NCBI RefSeq assembly: GCF_001411555.2
Contig: NC_049909.1
Span: 5,711,485-5,775,484 of the forward strand
Direction of reading: 5' to 3'
Source of the DNA: Juglans regia
Lineage: Eukaryota; Streptophyta; Magnoliopsida; Fagales; Juglandaceae
DNA: 64,000 nucleotides
The translations under genes were made by a program, and so were the position numbers. Each line of letters begins with the position of its first letter. Positions within the stretch are counted from its first letter, which is position 1. The notes under the pieces were generated by a model. It was given only the letters and a program-made list of their open reading frames with translations, ran no database searches and was not told where the DNA came from. Shown in pieces: positions 35,646 to 46,400 of this stretch.

Positions 35646-36014
35646 ATGATGTCTCACAGGAGTGACTCATCACCAAAAGGGATGACAAATAACTCATCCT
35701 TTGTGTTGCAAGTCATGCAATAACAGTTTGAGCGGTTGAATTTGGTGTTGGGTGAAGTGAAGGATAGGATGGATCATCAAGAAGTGGTAATTAGAAATCT
35801 ACAAGTCATGAGAGATAGGAGGAGACGTGAACCTAGTATTGAACATAAGTGTAAGAATGAAGAGTATGGTGAGTCTCTTGTTGCCAGGCATGCTCTCAAT
35901 ACACAAATTAAGATGAATGATACAGAGCAGCAGTGCGAGAATATTTTTCATACTAGATGCGACATCATCAACAAGGTATGTAGTATGATTATTGATTTTA
36001 AGGAATTGTATTAA
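35646..36014 (+). pseudogene. gypsy-2 gag N-terminal remnant
   Basis: The frame starts MMSHRSDSSPKG, has a stop after about 25 codons, and continues with QFERLNLVLGEVKDRMDHQE, a gag coiled-coil region seen at the start of some plant gypsy gag proteins. Then comes a charged region (RDRRRREPSIEHKCKNEEYG). The capsid core and zinc knuckle are missing. A stop ends the frame at 36014. Confidence 0.65.
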
Positions 36015-36330
36015 TTTGGCTAGCGCTACTTTAGTTGAGAAATTGAATTTACTTACTTTGAAACACCCTAGACCATACAAGTTGCAGTGATTGAGTGATT
36101 GTGGGGAGGTCAGGGTAAATAAACAAGTGTTAGTTTCTTTTTCAATTAGGAAATATTAGGATATGGTACTTTGTGATGCAGTGTCTATGCATACTGGCCA
36201 TGTTTAGTTGGGAAAACTATGGCAGTATGATAGGAATGTGATCCATGATGGGTTAAGGAACATGTACAGTTTTGAAGAGGATGGAAAAACAATCAAATTT
36301 GCTCCTTTAACTCTAACACAGGTCCATGAG
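36015..36330 (+). pseudogene. gypsy-2 protease-RT linker remnant
   Basis: The translation reads SATLVEKLNLLTLKHPRPYK, later VLVSFSIRKY and LCDAVSMHTGH, then LWQYDRNVIHDGLRNMYSFE. This block is the conserved region between protease and reverse transcriptase in many plant gypsy elements. It has internal stops. Confidence 0.7.
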
Positions 36331-36418
36331 GACCAACCAGAGCTGAAAAGTGAGATTGATAAAAAAAAGAGGGAGTAAAAGTGAGGATGAAATTGAGGAA
36401 AAAAGAAATAGTGAGACC

Positions 36419-36421
<3 letters not shown>

Positions 36422-36476
<55 letters not shown>
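36422..36476. repeat. (GA)n microsatellite
   Basis: An unbroken GA run of about 27 units sits within gypsy-2, between the linker and early RT. The flanks for several hundred bases are lysine/glutamate-rich purine sequence (AAAAAGAGAG), so the expansion lies in an already purine-rich hinge. Confidence 0.9.
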
Positions 36477-36480
<4 letters not shown>

Positions 36481-36761
36481 AGAGAGAAAAAAGATGATGG
36501 TGAGGCTGAAACCTCAAGAAAAAGAGAGAATGAGTTGAAAACAATTGTGTGGCTGAGAGTTCAAAAAAAGAGGAGAGTGAAAGAAAAAAAAAGAGTGAAA
36601 AGGAAAAAGAGAGTGAGAGGAAAAAAGGAAATGAAGCCGAAACATCAAGAGAAAAAGCGAGTGAAAAAGAAAATAGAGAGATGGTTGAGAGTCAAGAAAA
36701 AATAGTGGAGCGATGAGAGGAAAAAGAAAGAGAGATTGTAAATAGAAACGGAAAAATAAAA

Positions 36762-37640
36762 GTGAATTTTTCTGCTAAGGCAAACTTTTATACTAACGAA
36801 TTTAACGACTCTTTTTCTAGTGTTGTTGTTTATTTATTGCAGAGATATGAGGTCATGATTCCTAGCGGTGTGTTTAGCGGATTGCCACCTATTAGAGAGA
36901 TAGAGCAATACATTGATTTTGTACCAGGTGCGACAATTCCTACCCAACCTTTATTTGAAGAACATGAGTCATTGACACACTTGAAGGGACAAGATAAGTT
37001 GTTAACTAGAATGCATGCTAAGTGAGAAGACTGTATTGAGACTTTTCCTCATGTAATCAAATACACACATGATGAGAAAAATTTTGTGGTTAATGCATTA
37101 GCAAGAAGGTATGTCTTTATCTTTATTTTAAATGCAAAATTATTGAGATTTGAATATGATAAAAAATTGCATGCTAATGATGATGACTTTGCTAGTGTGT
37201 ATGGAACATGTGAGAAAGTATTATTTGGTAAGTTCTATAAGTTAGATTGGTACTTGTTTAGAGATAATAGACTTTGTGTGCCTACTAGTTTTATGTGTAA
37301 GTTGCTTGTGTGTGATAGATATGGTGGTTTGTTGGGTAACTTTGGTGGAAGGAAGACTTTTGATGTGTAGCATGAACGTTTGTGGGAGTATCATTTGCTA
37401 TTATTTGATGTGTTGCATGAACGTTTATAGAAGTATCATTTGTCATTCATTAATGTGTTGCATGAATGTTTGTGGGAGTATTGCTTGCCATTCATTGAGT
37501 TTGCATATAATTGTAGTGGTCATTTTGGTGTAAGGAAAGTTTTAGGTGTGTTTCATGAACGTTTGTGAGAGTATCATTTGTAATTCATTGAATTGTTACA
37601 TAGACGTTTGATGGAGTATCATTTGCCCTTATTAGAGTGT
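36762..37640 (+). pseudogene. gypsy-2 early RT fused to RNase H end and integrase start
   Basis: The frame has LQRYEVMIPSGVFSGLPPIR, then EIEQYIDFVPGATIPTQPLF, which is the segment just before RT motif 1. It passes directly to HLKGQDKLLTRMHAK, a stop, then DEKNFVVNALARRY (end of RNase H) and ANDDDFASVYGTCEKVLFGK, then RDNRLCVPTSFMCKLLVCDR (integrase start) with GNFGGRKTFDV. The RT palm with its catalytic Asp residues and most of RNase H are missing. The stop at 37023-37025 and the following array end the frame. Confidence 0.75.
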
Positions 37641-37643
37641 GCA
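37371..37643 (+). repeat. Five 45-bp units across an integrase deletion junction
   Basis: CATGAACG-type units start at 37371, 37416, 37461, 37554 and 37599. Three and two units are adjacent with a 45-bp period, with one longer piece between them. Each unit encodes a form of LHERLWEYHLPFI. This joins the end of the integrase zinc region (LHERF) to a late integrase block (WEYHLPFIEFAYN), so the catalytic core between them had already been lost. Confidence 0.75.
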
Positions 37644-37930
37644 TATAATAAAAACTTACATACTACTATTTCTTATTCTCTGTTTGAAATTGCTTATGAT
37701 TTTAATCCACTTACGACCTTTGATGCTTTTGATTGTTGATGACAGAGTAACTTAGATGGACATTTTCAAATTCTTGAGAAAATTAATGAAAATGCATATA
37801 AAGTGGATCTTCTAGATAAGTATCATGTTTATGCTATTTTCAATGTTACTAATATTTTTCCCTTTGATGCAAGTGGAGATTCGAGGTCGAATCCTTTTGA
37901 AGAGAGGGAGAATGATATGAACCAAGGTGG
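37644..37930 (+). pseudogene. gypsy-2 integrase C-terminal remnant
   Basis: Translation gives TISYSLFEIAYDFNPLTTFD, then GHFQILEKINENAYKVDLLD and NPFEERENDMNQGGPSLKDL. This is the C-terminal end of integrase (GPF-type module) and the end of pol in this gypsy group. The last codons enter the 3' LTR. Confidence 0.7.
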
Positions 37931-38775
37931 GCCTAGTCTTAAAGATCTTTTGTAAGTTTCAGATGGGCCAATTACTAGATCAAGAGCTAAGAAGATCAAG
38001 AAAGTAATGCAAGGATTTGTGTAATCTACTTGGGATGAGTCTTGCAAAAGCTAAATATTCAGGATGGGCTTGAGAGAATGAGATACACTAATTATCCACG
38101 TAATACAAGCATTGGAAGAGTGCAACATAAATTAAGGCCTATTATTATAAGTATGTGATTGAAGGCCTTGGACTTGTTTATTTCATTAAATGAGCTTTTT
38201 TTTATTAGTTATAGGAATTAGTATAGAATAATTGGGTTTGAGGATGCTTGGCCCACGTCTTATTTCTTATGAACTATGGTTTTTGGGAAGACCATGTATT
38301 TTGGACAACGGCTTATTTGGAAAGTTACTTTTTAGGAACTAGGGTTTAAAGAAGTACTGTAGTAGCGGTACTGTGCTGCGGCATTATTAATCCAGAGGTA
38401 TTTTTGGAAGAAAGGGCTTTATTTTGGCTAGAGTTTTAATTAAGTTTTAGTTTAAATACTTTTTGTAGCCTCATTCTAATCAGTTTATGAAATTTGATCA
38501 ATTTATTCATTGTGAATTGAGTTTACTCCTCTTGTTCTTGATTGAACTTTTGAACTTATCAAAGGTAAATCACAACCTTTGTGGCATTCCTCCTTGTGAT
38601 TTGGGTTCTTGAGATAGGTTTTTCAACAGGTCTAGATTTTAATATAATCTAGGTTCTTGAAACGAGTTCTCAATGGGTCTAGGTTCTCCATCCATTGACT
38701 TGATTTTGGCTTTCTTGGATGAGTTTTCAAATTGATTGTGGGTTTAAGGAATTTTATTCCTATGGGTTCATATTA
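37913..38775 (+). repeat. gypsy-2 3' LTR
   Basis: This is the direct copy of 33924-34788 (863 bp) with many scattered differences. It ends GGTTCATATTA, so the last CA is mutated to TA. Its start overlaps the last coding codons of pol (ITRSRAKKIKK-like sequence is within both LTR copies). Confidence 0.9.
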
Positions 38776-38780
38776 ATCTC

Positions 38781-39139
38781 TAGATAAATTTTATATTTAA
38801 AAATTTTAAATAGCACAAATTTAGTCTAAAACTTGAGTAAAATTTGTAAATCAACATTGTCCCTCCAAGGCTTCAAGGTGTCATAACCATAAAGAAAAAA
38901 AAAAACTTTGAAAAAGAACACATGGATGAAAATGATTATATGATTTCTCATAATAAAAGAACTTCAATTAGAAAAATAAGAAGAGAATACAATGATTAAA
39001 TTAACAAAGCATATGGATATCAATGTGTGCTGCTGCCCGAAGTAGTTTGAGATTGAGTCTCTTTTCGTCCTTGTATCAAATGAAATGAAAAACAACTTTT
39101 TTGATAAGAAATATAAAACAATATAGAAATCGTTAATTA
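38781..39139. other. AT-rich gap next to gypsy-2
   Basis: No gene is seen. The sequence around 38800-38850 (AAATTTAGTCTAAAACT) resembles the left flank of gypsy-2 in composition only. Confidence 0.35.
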
Positions 39140-39310
39140 AGACTAATTACTGCTTCATCTTGATCCTCCTCTTCCTCATATCTCTCCACAAAGTCCACCA
39201 TCTTCAGAATCTGAATTGACTTCCCTTTAATCCAATTATGAGTGCAAATCAAAGCCTTCACAATGCTACGACCAATTAATAAGTTATACCCTACATGATA
39301 GAAGTCCAAA
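39140..39310 (-). pseudogene. Possible hAT transposase C-terminal scrap
   Basis: The minus frame reads LIGRSIVKALICTHNWIKGK, then SIQILKMVDFVERYEEEEDQ and a stop. 'ALICTxNWI/L' followed by an acidic tail looks like the end of hAT-family transposases (dimerisation region). The piece is short (about 55 codons), and earlier domains are not present. The family call is uncertain. Confidence 0.3.
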
Positions 39311-39376
39311 TCGACTAACTACTTGATACAACGAGGCCTAACCCCTTTACAATCAAGAAACTAATAATAACTTCAT

Positions 39377-39634
39377 CTACACTAACCAAAATTTCACCGT
39401 AGTACTCAATGTTCTCCTTCTCTTCTTTTTAGAAAGCTTTCTTTTAGTGTAAGTTTTATCATAGTGACAGTTAATTCTTTCTTGTGCAATAGTGGGATTA
39501 TACTTAAGAATGGAGATAATATGCTCACTTGCGTGTAAACATTTATCTTCTTCTTCAATATATGTTGTCGTCGGAATATATGAGTGTAGCTTATGAGAAG
39601 GTACACCATAGACAACTTCATAAGCCATAATCAT
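39377..39634 (-). pseudogene. gypsy-3 integrase C-terminal segment
   Basis: The frame MAYEVVYGVPSHKLHSYIPT continues with AQERINCHYDKTYTKRKLS. This matches the region after the integrase core in gypsy elements (F/YEAVYG motif and the basic helix before the VGD motif). It is preceded by WWYNTICLSS in another frame. Confidence 0.7.
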
Positions 39635-39779
39635 AATGGAAGAAAGACAAATAGTGTTATACCACCACTTTATGTCTAGTGTTATACCAGCACTTTGCTA
39701 AAGGAGGTCAATTGACCCACTACTATAGGCTTTTCACTTTAGTAAAATCTCATATGATGCTCTTAATCTTGTTAATAGC

Positions 39780-40460
39780 TTCATTTTGGATTTCATGTAG
39801 TACCTTGCTAGGCCTAAAAATCCTCTCAAGGATTTAACATTCTTTGGATAAAGCCAACTAAGCATAGCATTGATCTTACAAGGATCTTTTTACTCTTTCA
39901 AAAGAAATAACATGGTCAAGGTACACAACCTCAAAACATTTAAACTTGCATTTGGATTTCTTTGTATGCAATTGATGTTGCGCCAATGTCTCTAAAATAG
40001 TTTGCAAAGACTACAAATGTTATTGTAAAATCTTACCCTAGATGACAATATTGTAAAAAATACAAAAACAAATCATCATAATTTGGGCCTAAAAGCATTC
40101 ACCAGCCCTTGAAGACTTGATGAAAAATAGGTTAAGCCAAAAGGCTACCAGAAACTCCTAATAATCTTCCTAATTATGAAAGGTTGTTATATGACTATCT
40201 TCTTCTCATAGTTGAACTTGATCATACCCTGATCTAAGATTCCTTTTTGAAAAAATTGTTGAGTCTTGCAACTCATCCAAAAGTTCATCTACAGCTGTTA
40301 TGGGATTTTTATCTTCTATATTGGGCTAGTTTAACACTATAATTAATGCACATCCTCCAAGCACCATTTGTGTCCCTCACCAAGAATGCAATAGAAGAAA
40401 ATGGAGATCAACTTGGTCAAATCACCCAATCTCCAATAATTCATGAACAATCTTCCCAGT
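39780..40460 (-). pseudogene. gypsy-3 reverse transcriptase remnants
   Basis: I read SPFSSIAFLV, NGAWRMCINYSV, VDELLDELQ, SGYDQVQL, a VLETLAQHQLHTKKSKCKF-like segment and SLRGFLGLARYY in several minus frames. The 'FFxDD' region lies in 40060-40120 but is badly degraded (MMICFCIFYNIVI). No open frame is longer than about 60 codons. Confidence 0.65.
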
Positions 40461-41790
40461 AAGGTTTCTGATATTATGGGTAGCAGTGGTTCTGACACTA
40501 ACAAGTTGAGATTCCTCCTCTAGAGCAATAAGTCATTTTGGGCCATCTTCTAGAGTGCTAGTATTAATAGTTAGTCCTTTTAAACATTGTTTAATATTCT
40601 TTTAAACAATAAGTCATTTAATATCCTTAACAAGGAGTGCTAGTATACGACATTTTTCTCCAATATATTAATCTTGTGTAACCCCCTCTCATCTACTAAG
40701 GCATACCAAAGGAATTCACGTCCTTCAAAATAATTATCTTGCTCTAATACACAAATTACATAGTCAACTTTACATAATCAACTTGATAAAGTCCCATACA
40801 ATATGACTAATGGATGTCAACCGTTGTATCCTTAGGACTATATCACAACCTCCTAAGGATAAAATGAAGAAATTTTAGTATTAAAGACAATACCTTGCAC
40901 TTTAAATCTTGTATCTACAGTCTTCCTTTCACATTATAAGTCCTCCACATTTGTAACTTTAACCTTGACCATCTACATCTTTTGTGCTTATAAGCCACAC
41001 TTAGTGTTTCTTAAATTAGCCGATCAAACTCCTGGTTTTAGGGTTTGGAGAGCCAACTATTGCATGCAAAGATATCAAGGAAAACTTAGAAAGTTCTTCA
41101 TATGGCATAGCCAATCAATCATCTCCTTTAATCAATTCCAAGGCCTATTCTTCTTTCTTTGTATCAACAAACTCCATTCCCTCCGTTAAATATAACTTAG
41201 GCTTGATACATTTATGACCTTTGTGCCATTTTTCTTCGCAAAAATAAGAAAGTCCATTCTTTCCTCTTTAATCATTTTTAATAAGGGGAGTCTAGCCACT
41301 AGTGAAGTCTTAGGGTTGCCAAGAATGGAAGGTGAAACTATATTAGTAGGTTCCCCAAAGCTTAATGTTGTCCCTTGTCTTGTAAACTCTCATCCATAAT
41401 TCCTTCATTCCTCCATACTACTATAGTTATGAATTCCGTTCCATTCCAGTTGGAACAACCAAAATTTTCCATCTAGTGCAGTACATATTACATTATACAT
41501 CCTCATTTCGTTTCATTCCAGATTCTGGCCTGTTCCGACCCATTTTGGCCAATTCCAGCCCGTTTCAGACTATATTTGGTTCTGGACTGTTTCAATGGCA
41601 ATTTGTAATTTTTTTGAGTTTGGATGACATTTTTGTAAATTTTCAAATCAAGATAGCATTCATGTAATTTTAAAATTTAAAAAGGATTTATATAATTTAA
41701 TTGTTTTTGTATCTTTAAATATGTCTCCTCATTCTCTCCTGTTTTTTTAAACCTCATTATTTTTAATAATTTCTCAACACTTTATTTTTT

Positions 41791-41894
41791 CTTTATTTCT
41801 TATATCTCAACTCAAGTTTATGATTTTTTTTAATATTGTATTCTTTATTTCTTATATCTCAACTCAAGTTTATGATTTTTTTTAATATTGTATT
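41791..41894. repeat. 52-bp perfect tandem duplication
   Basis: 41791-41842 and 41843-41894 are identical (start CTTTATTTCTTATATCTCAA). This is AT-rich non-coding sequence inside the gypsy-3 area. Perfect identity suggests a recent slip event. Confidence 0.85.
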
Positions 41895-42480
41895 TTGACA
41901 TCAATATCTCTACCTTTTGTTTTTAATGTTTTCAACGTATATTCATTTTAAAATGTTTAAAAGAATTAACTATTAGTGAAATTGTGTATTTTTTTTTCTT
42001 AATTGTTAAGGATATTAAAAAAGTGTTTAAAAGAAAAAAAAAATCAAATGCACTAGGGGGCACGCCCAACAATACATGTTGAGCGGCCCCCTAGCATTGT
42101 CCATATATATATATATATGTATGTATGTATAGTGAGAGCCGAAATGTTACACTGAAATGCATTGATCCCGAAATATTTGTTTTGGTTTAAGTACCAAAAG
42201 CATCTATGAGATTACTGGGATTAAGCATTTGGACCAGTAACCTGATTTCATATTTCAATCCACCTTAGGAACAACACAATTTTTTTCTTTTAGAAATTTC
42301 CTTGCAGGCAAAAATGTATTACTTGTTTTTGTCTTCATTGGATCATCAAAAGGAGGATATCTAAACCTTACTTGTCCTGCCCTAACGAACTCCTGAAAAC
42401 CCCTACTTCATTAGCATCTTGAAACTAAACTGGAGCCTTATCATCTACATGAAATGAAGCAATGAAAACATTTTAGAGCT

Positions 42481-43344
42481 GTCGGTGTGTGGTGAAAAGA
42501 AAAATATTGACTCATTCTCTAAATCCAAGCAAAGGAATAGAAATGATATACTTCTTACAGAGAAGATGTGAAGATTGTACAGAAAAAACATGAACGATGA
42601 ACTTTGTACAGAAAAGCCACGAAAAAACCTCTCAGTTTGATTCCCTTCTCTTGTCTCTTATTCTTGGAGGGACGATCTCGAATTACCTTAGTTCTTTGTT
42701 ACATTTCAACCTCTCTTACAATCTTTCATCAACAATTTTCTTAACATATTAATCAATATATATATATATATATATGGGTCACTACGCTGTCCATAATTTC
42801 AAGGCAATTTGTAGGTATCACTGCTTGAAATAGAATCTCAGGGGATGGTAAAAAGTTATGATCAAGAGGAAAAAGCGTGCCGCAAAAACCAACCCAAATC
42901 TCTCTATAGTATCATCTAATACAAGCATCCACTTTTGTTAAACGAATGACTTGAGGTTGATAAGGGGACCCATCATGAACGACAAAGGACGAGATCAGGA
43001 TTCAGACCAGCATAAGAGCAGATAAGTCGTTTCGAAGATTCATGACTAAAACTCTTGTTGAAAAGAAAAAAAAGACTTATGAATAAACACTAAGCTTGTT
43101 GTCAGACTGAAAACGAGAGGGCATTGCTCGGGGGATGCCTATTTAATATTGCCTTGTGGAATCCAATACAGAGTGCATATGGAGTCGGATAAGGTAAAAA
43201 AAATTTAAAACTGGTGAGGTTTTAGTGTTTCTCATAAGGTTATAAACTCGTGATTTTGATGTAGTCACTAATGGTTACAAACTAAAGCTCAACAAGTGCC
43301 TTTTCCCCCTGACTTGGAAAGCTCCATTTGTTGCGCAGCATCTA
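42481..43344. other. Non-coding region downstream of the host gene
   Basis: This stretch holds an (AT)n tract at 42755-42775 and no open frames of note. It probably contains the 3' untranslated part of the host gene on the minus strand near 43200-43344; a poly(A) signal could not be picked with confidence. Confidence 0.4.
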
Positions 43345-43473
43345 CTAGTCAGAGTCGGAGTTGGATAGTGGTGCCTGGTATGCATCTTTTGGTTCGACAT
43401 CGGTCACGGAAGAGCATTGATCTTTTCTTGATGCAACTCTAGCCCTGTCTCTCCTTCGCGGTCTACTTTCATC
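43345..43473 (-). CDS. Host gene last exon
   Basis: The exon follows acceptor TTTGCAG and encodes [20 protein letters not shown], ending SNSDSD and TAG at 43345-43347. It has 43 codons including the stop. The tail is basic, then acidic and Ser-rich. Confidence 0.75.
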   Translation of the reverse strand, partial: DESRPRRRDRARVASRKDQCSSVTDVEPKDAYQAPLSNSDSD

Positions 43474-46400
43474 CTGCAAACGTGCATGTCACAGCTTTTT
43501 ACGTGAGTGGTCAACACATCTAAATTGCAGAGTACACAAACTGCATATAAATGGCACTGACTAGGATGGTTATACCCAACCAAAAAGAAAAAAAAGATTA
43601 AGAATGGTTTGGATTCAATGAAGAAGTATATTCTCTTTTTACAATAAACATATATAGAAGTTGCAAATACAACTGTAAAGCTTCAATACAATTAAAGCAA
43701 GATATCCAAAGCCATCACTTACTTCTCTAGGTGGACTTGGCTGATTTGACAGACTTGAATGAGTTTGTTGACTCCTCCTCAGCCAGATGGCACCAAAAGA
43801 CATCAATGCTCCTAGAAGCAAGTATGGACCATTCCTTGGATCTCCTAGGCGATCATTTATTCCCCTTACGATGCCGCGAATCCTTAGCTTCATCGAGTCT
43901 CGTGAAAGAACCTGTTGCGCACCTTTAAACCATATAGGTTCAGAATCCTCGGGAACAAGCTCAGGACTTTTTGTTCTCTGCATTCGACAGACTGAAGAGC
44001 ATGAAAAACGGGTAGATGACTCAGAACTGCACTTCTTGAAATCCAGGTTTTTGACATTTTAATATTAAGCACAATGCAATAGTATCGATGGTCACAATGC
44101 AAGCAGTCACCACCTCCAATTCCTAAGGGATTAAAGCAGAAAGCCATCCAGGCAAAGTGGTACCATCATCATACCATGATAGTTCCCCATAGGCCCATAT
44201 GAATATCAAAATTAACTTTAAAAATATTTTTTGTACACCCAAAATGCAAAAGGCTATTCCTCAACCTTAGGATTGGTTCAAGAATCTGCTAATAGGACCA
44301 AGCAAGTGGCTTACGAAGGAGGGCAGATCCCTGGAGTCACCATCTCTGATTATTCCTGAAATCCACTCGATAATCTGTTGTAAAAGGAAACATTAAGTAG
44401 GCATCAAGAAAGTGCACCTTGTCATAAAAATGGTTTTACATGCAATAAATCTTCAGGCTGAGCTATGTTTAAAATGATAAAATGACCACCAGAAAATATT
44501 TATGTACAACATGTGTAAGTGAACATGGATCAAGGATTTGAAACTAAATCAGCCAGGTTTATATAAGTCACTATTCTACCTGCAGTACAAAATTTACCAA
44601 GAAGGCATTTTATACCTGTAAAATTTCACTGGAACCATTGTACCTTGCCACTAGCTGTGATGCAGGATCCAATTCCTTCCCTTGAAATGTATCCCATATA
44701 CTTTGTGGCCTTTTCTCAACTTCAACTGTCATATCATCCTCGGTAGAATTCCTTTTGTAACGAACAATAAATAACCTAGGTACATCAGTCAGATCTCTCC
44801 TTGGTCCACAAGTTTCATACACACTCTCTGCGTTAACATCAGAATGGAGACAGAAAAAGCACAATCCCTGGATAAAAAATCAATTATTAGAGTAGTCAGG
44901 GTTCTAGACAGTTGCAATGGGAAGGATTGCGTAAATAAAGTAGTCATTTTCAGATATAAAAAAATGCACAAGTCCACAACCTAACAATGTGTCTGGGAAA
45001 TATGGCAAGGAAAGGCAAGCACTCCTAGGGTTGTTCCCTTAAAGGAGAAAAAAATTAGTAAAGCACGAATATGTACATGAAGCAAATTTCAATCATATGA
45101 CAGATTGTATCTTGTCCACAAAAAACAAAAAATTATATCTTGGAATGTGATTCTCTTCGAGGGGAACCCAAAATGTTCTGTTTCAATAATAATAACAGTG
45201 ATAATGGCAATTACCATAAAAATAATAAAAATACCAATAAACTTGATATATCTACATTTTCTTGTTTCATACACAAGAAGAAATTGCATTCAAATACTCT
45301 ATAGGGTGCAGCCAAAAAAGCACCCTATTTATGATAAACCAGACCATTTTAGAAATTAATCTAGACCTTTGTACACACAACCAACTAAAACTAGCAAAAA
45401 CACTTGACATGCGATACTTTATTTTTTTATTTTATTTTTATGTCAGGGAACCTCTCCAAGGCAGGGCCCTTCGGACCCACCCCTGCAGAGTAAACCCCGG
45501 TCCCATGCACCGCACCCTCGGAAGTTTTCCTACACGGAACTGGTTAAATCGATGGTTTTTTACCTGGGGGTGTGGCCCCTAGAGATTGTTTGCACCTAAG
45601 GGGATTTGAACCTTGGACCTGGGGAGAGCATACCCCCAAGCCCAAGGCCTTTACCACTTGAGCCAACCCCTAGGGGTTTGCGATACTTTATAAGGGCTGT
45701 AAATTCAGTCCAAGCCCATTTGTTGCAGCCAAATATAACATGTAGCTAATATTATTGCAATAAAAATTATATTAATTAAAGCCTTAAAAATTCAATTCAC
45801 CAATTAGGCAAACGCTTTGTCATCTGTCTATCTTCTGGATAGAACTGGACAAACCCTTTTAACCAAGTGCTATCAAGACACATCATCACATGCAAAACAC
45901 TCGTATTATTCATTGACAATCCGTTCAAGTGCATTCAACAAAACTTAACTTCAAATCAACAGCGTGAGTGATGCTATAATTGAAACCAGAAACTCACCTT
46001 TTGAGCTTCGCCATCAAGCCAAGCAAAAGTCAACCGCTTGGTAGTTAGAGCTACAGCTGCAGGTGAGACAGATTCTTCTTTATCAGCTGCCTTTGATTCA
46101 CTGTCATTTGACAATAATTTTTGAACCCTGCGCATGGTCTATGAACCAATGAATTTAAGCCACTTCCTAAACTAGAACATATGGCTCGTAAACAGCAAGC
46201 ATAAGTACATTCCATTGATTTCAGACAATTTGGATAAGTACACTTATAACAGGTTTACACTGGCCATATTTACTTATTCCCCTTCCCACTCTTTTCTTCT
46301 CACTTTCCATTCTTTAAGCTTTTTTTGGGGGCAATGTATCTATTACGTATACTCTGATACGTTCAAGGTAATAAAAAATGGAAAGGAATTTAAGTGCTTA

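Larger units (their letters stand above)
33924..38775 (+). mobile_element. Complete but dead Ty3/gypsy element (gypsy-2)
   Basis: Two direct LTRs (33924-34788 and 37913-38775) flank a 3.1-kb internal region. The target duplication ATCTC is perfect (33919-33923, 38776-38780). The 5' LTR is followed at once by a primer binding site. Coding remnants in order are gag, protease-RT linker, early RT, RNase H end, integrase zinc region and integrase C-terminal part, all on the plus strand. Large parts (RT palm, most of RNase H, integrase core) are deleted, and stops interrupt the rest. Confidence 0.9.
39377..42480 (-). mobile_element. Degraded Ty3/gypsy remnant (gypsy-3)
   Basis: Minus-strand pieces, from high to low coordinates, are a gag segment (42480-42330, ASFHVDDKAPV and FQDANE), a protease-RT linker (40890-40790, LGGCDIVLRIQ and HIVWDFIKL), early RT (NGAWRMCINYSVKL near 40390), mid RT (VDELLDELQ-like, 40270), late RT (KSLRGFLGLARYY near 39800) and the integrase end (39377-39634, EVVYGVPSHKLHSYIPTTTY). 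Most RNase H and integrase core sequence is absent. Stops and frameshifts are frequent. I could not define LTRs. Confidence 0.7.

Noticed and set aside
36293..36544. Open frames over the (GA)n tract
   Set aside because: The Ser-Leu or Arg-Glu repeats come only from the microsatellite.
45423..45678. A functional tRNA gene at the A/B-box sequence
   Set aside because: The sequence does not fold as a full tRNA, has a long 3' body and A-rich tail, and is flanked by a target duplication, which fits a SINE.
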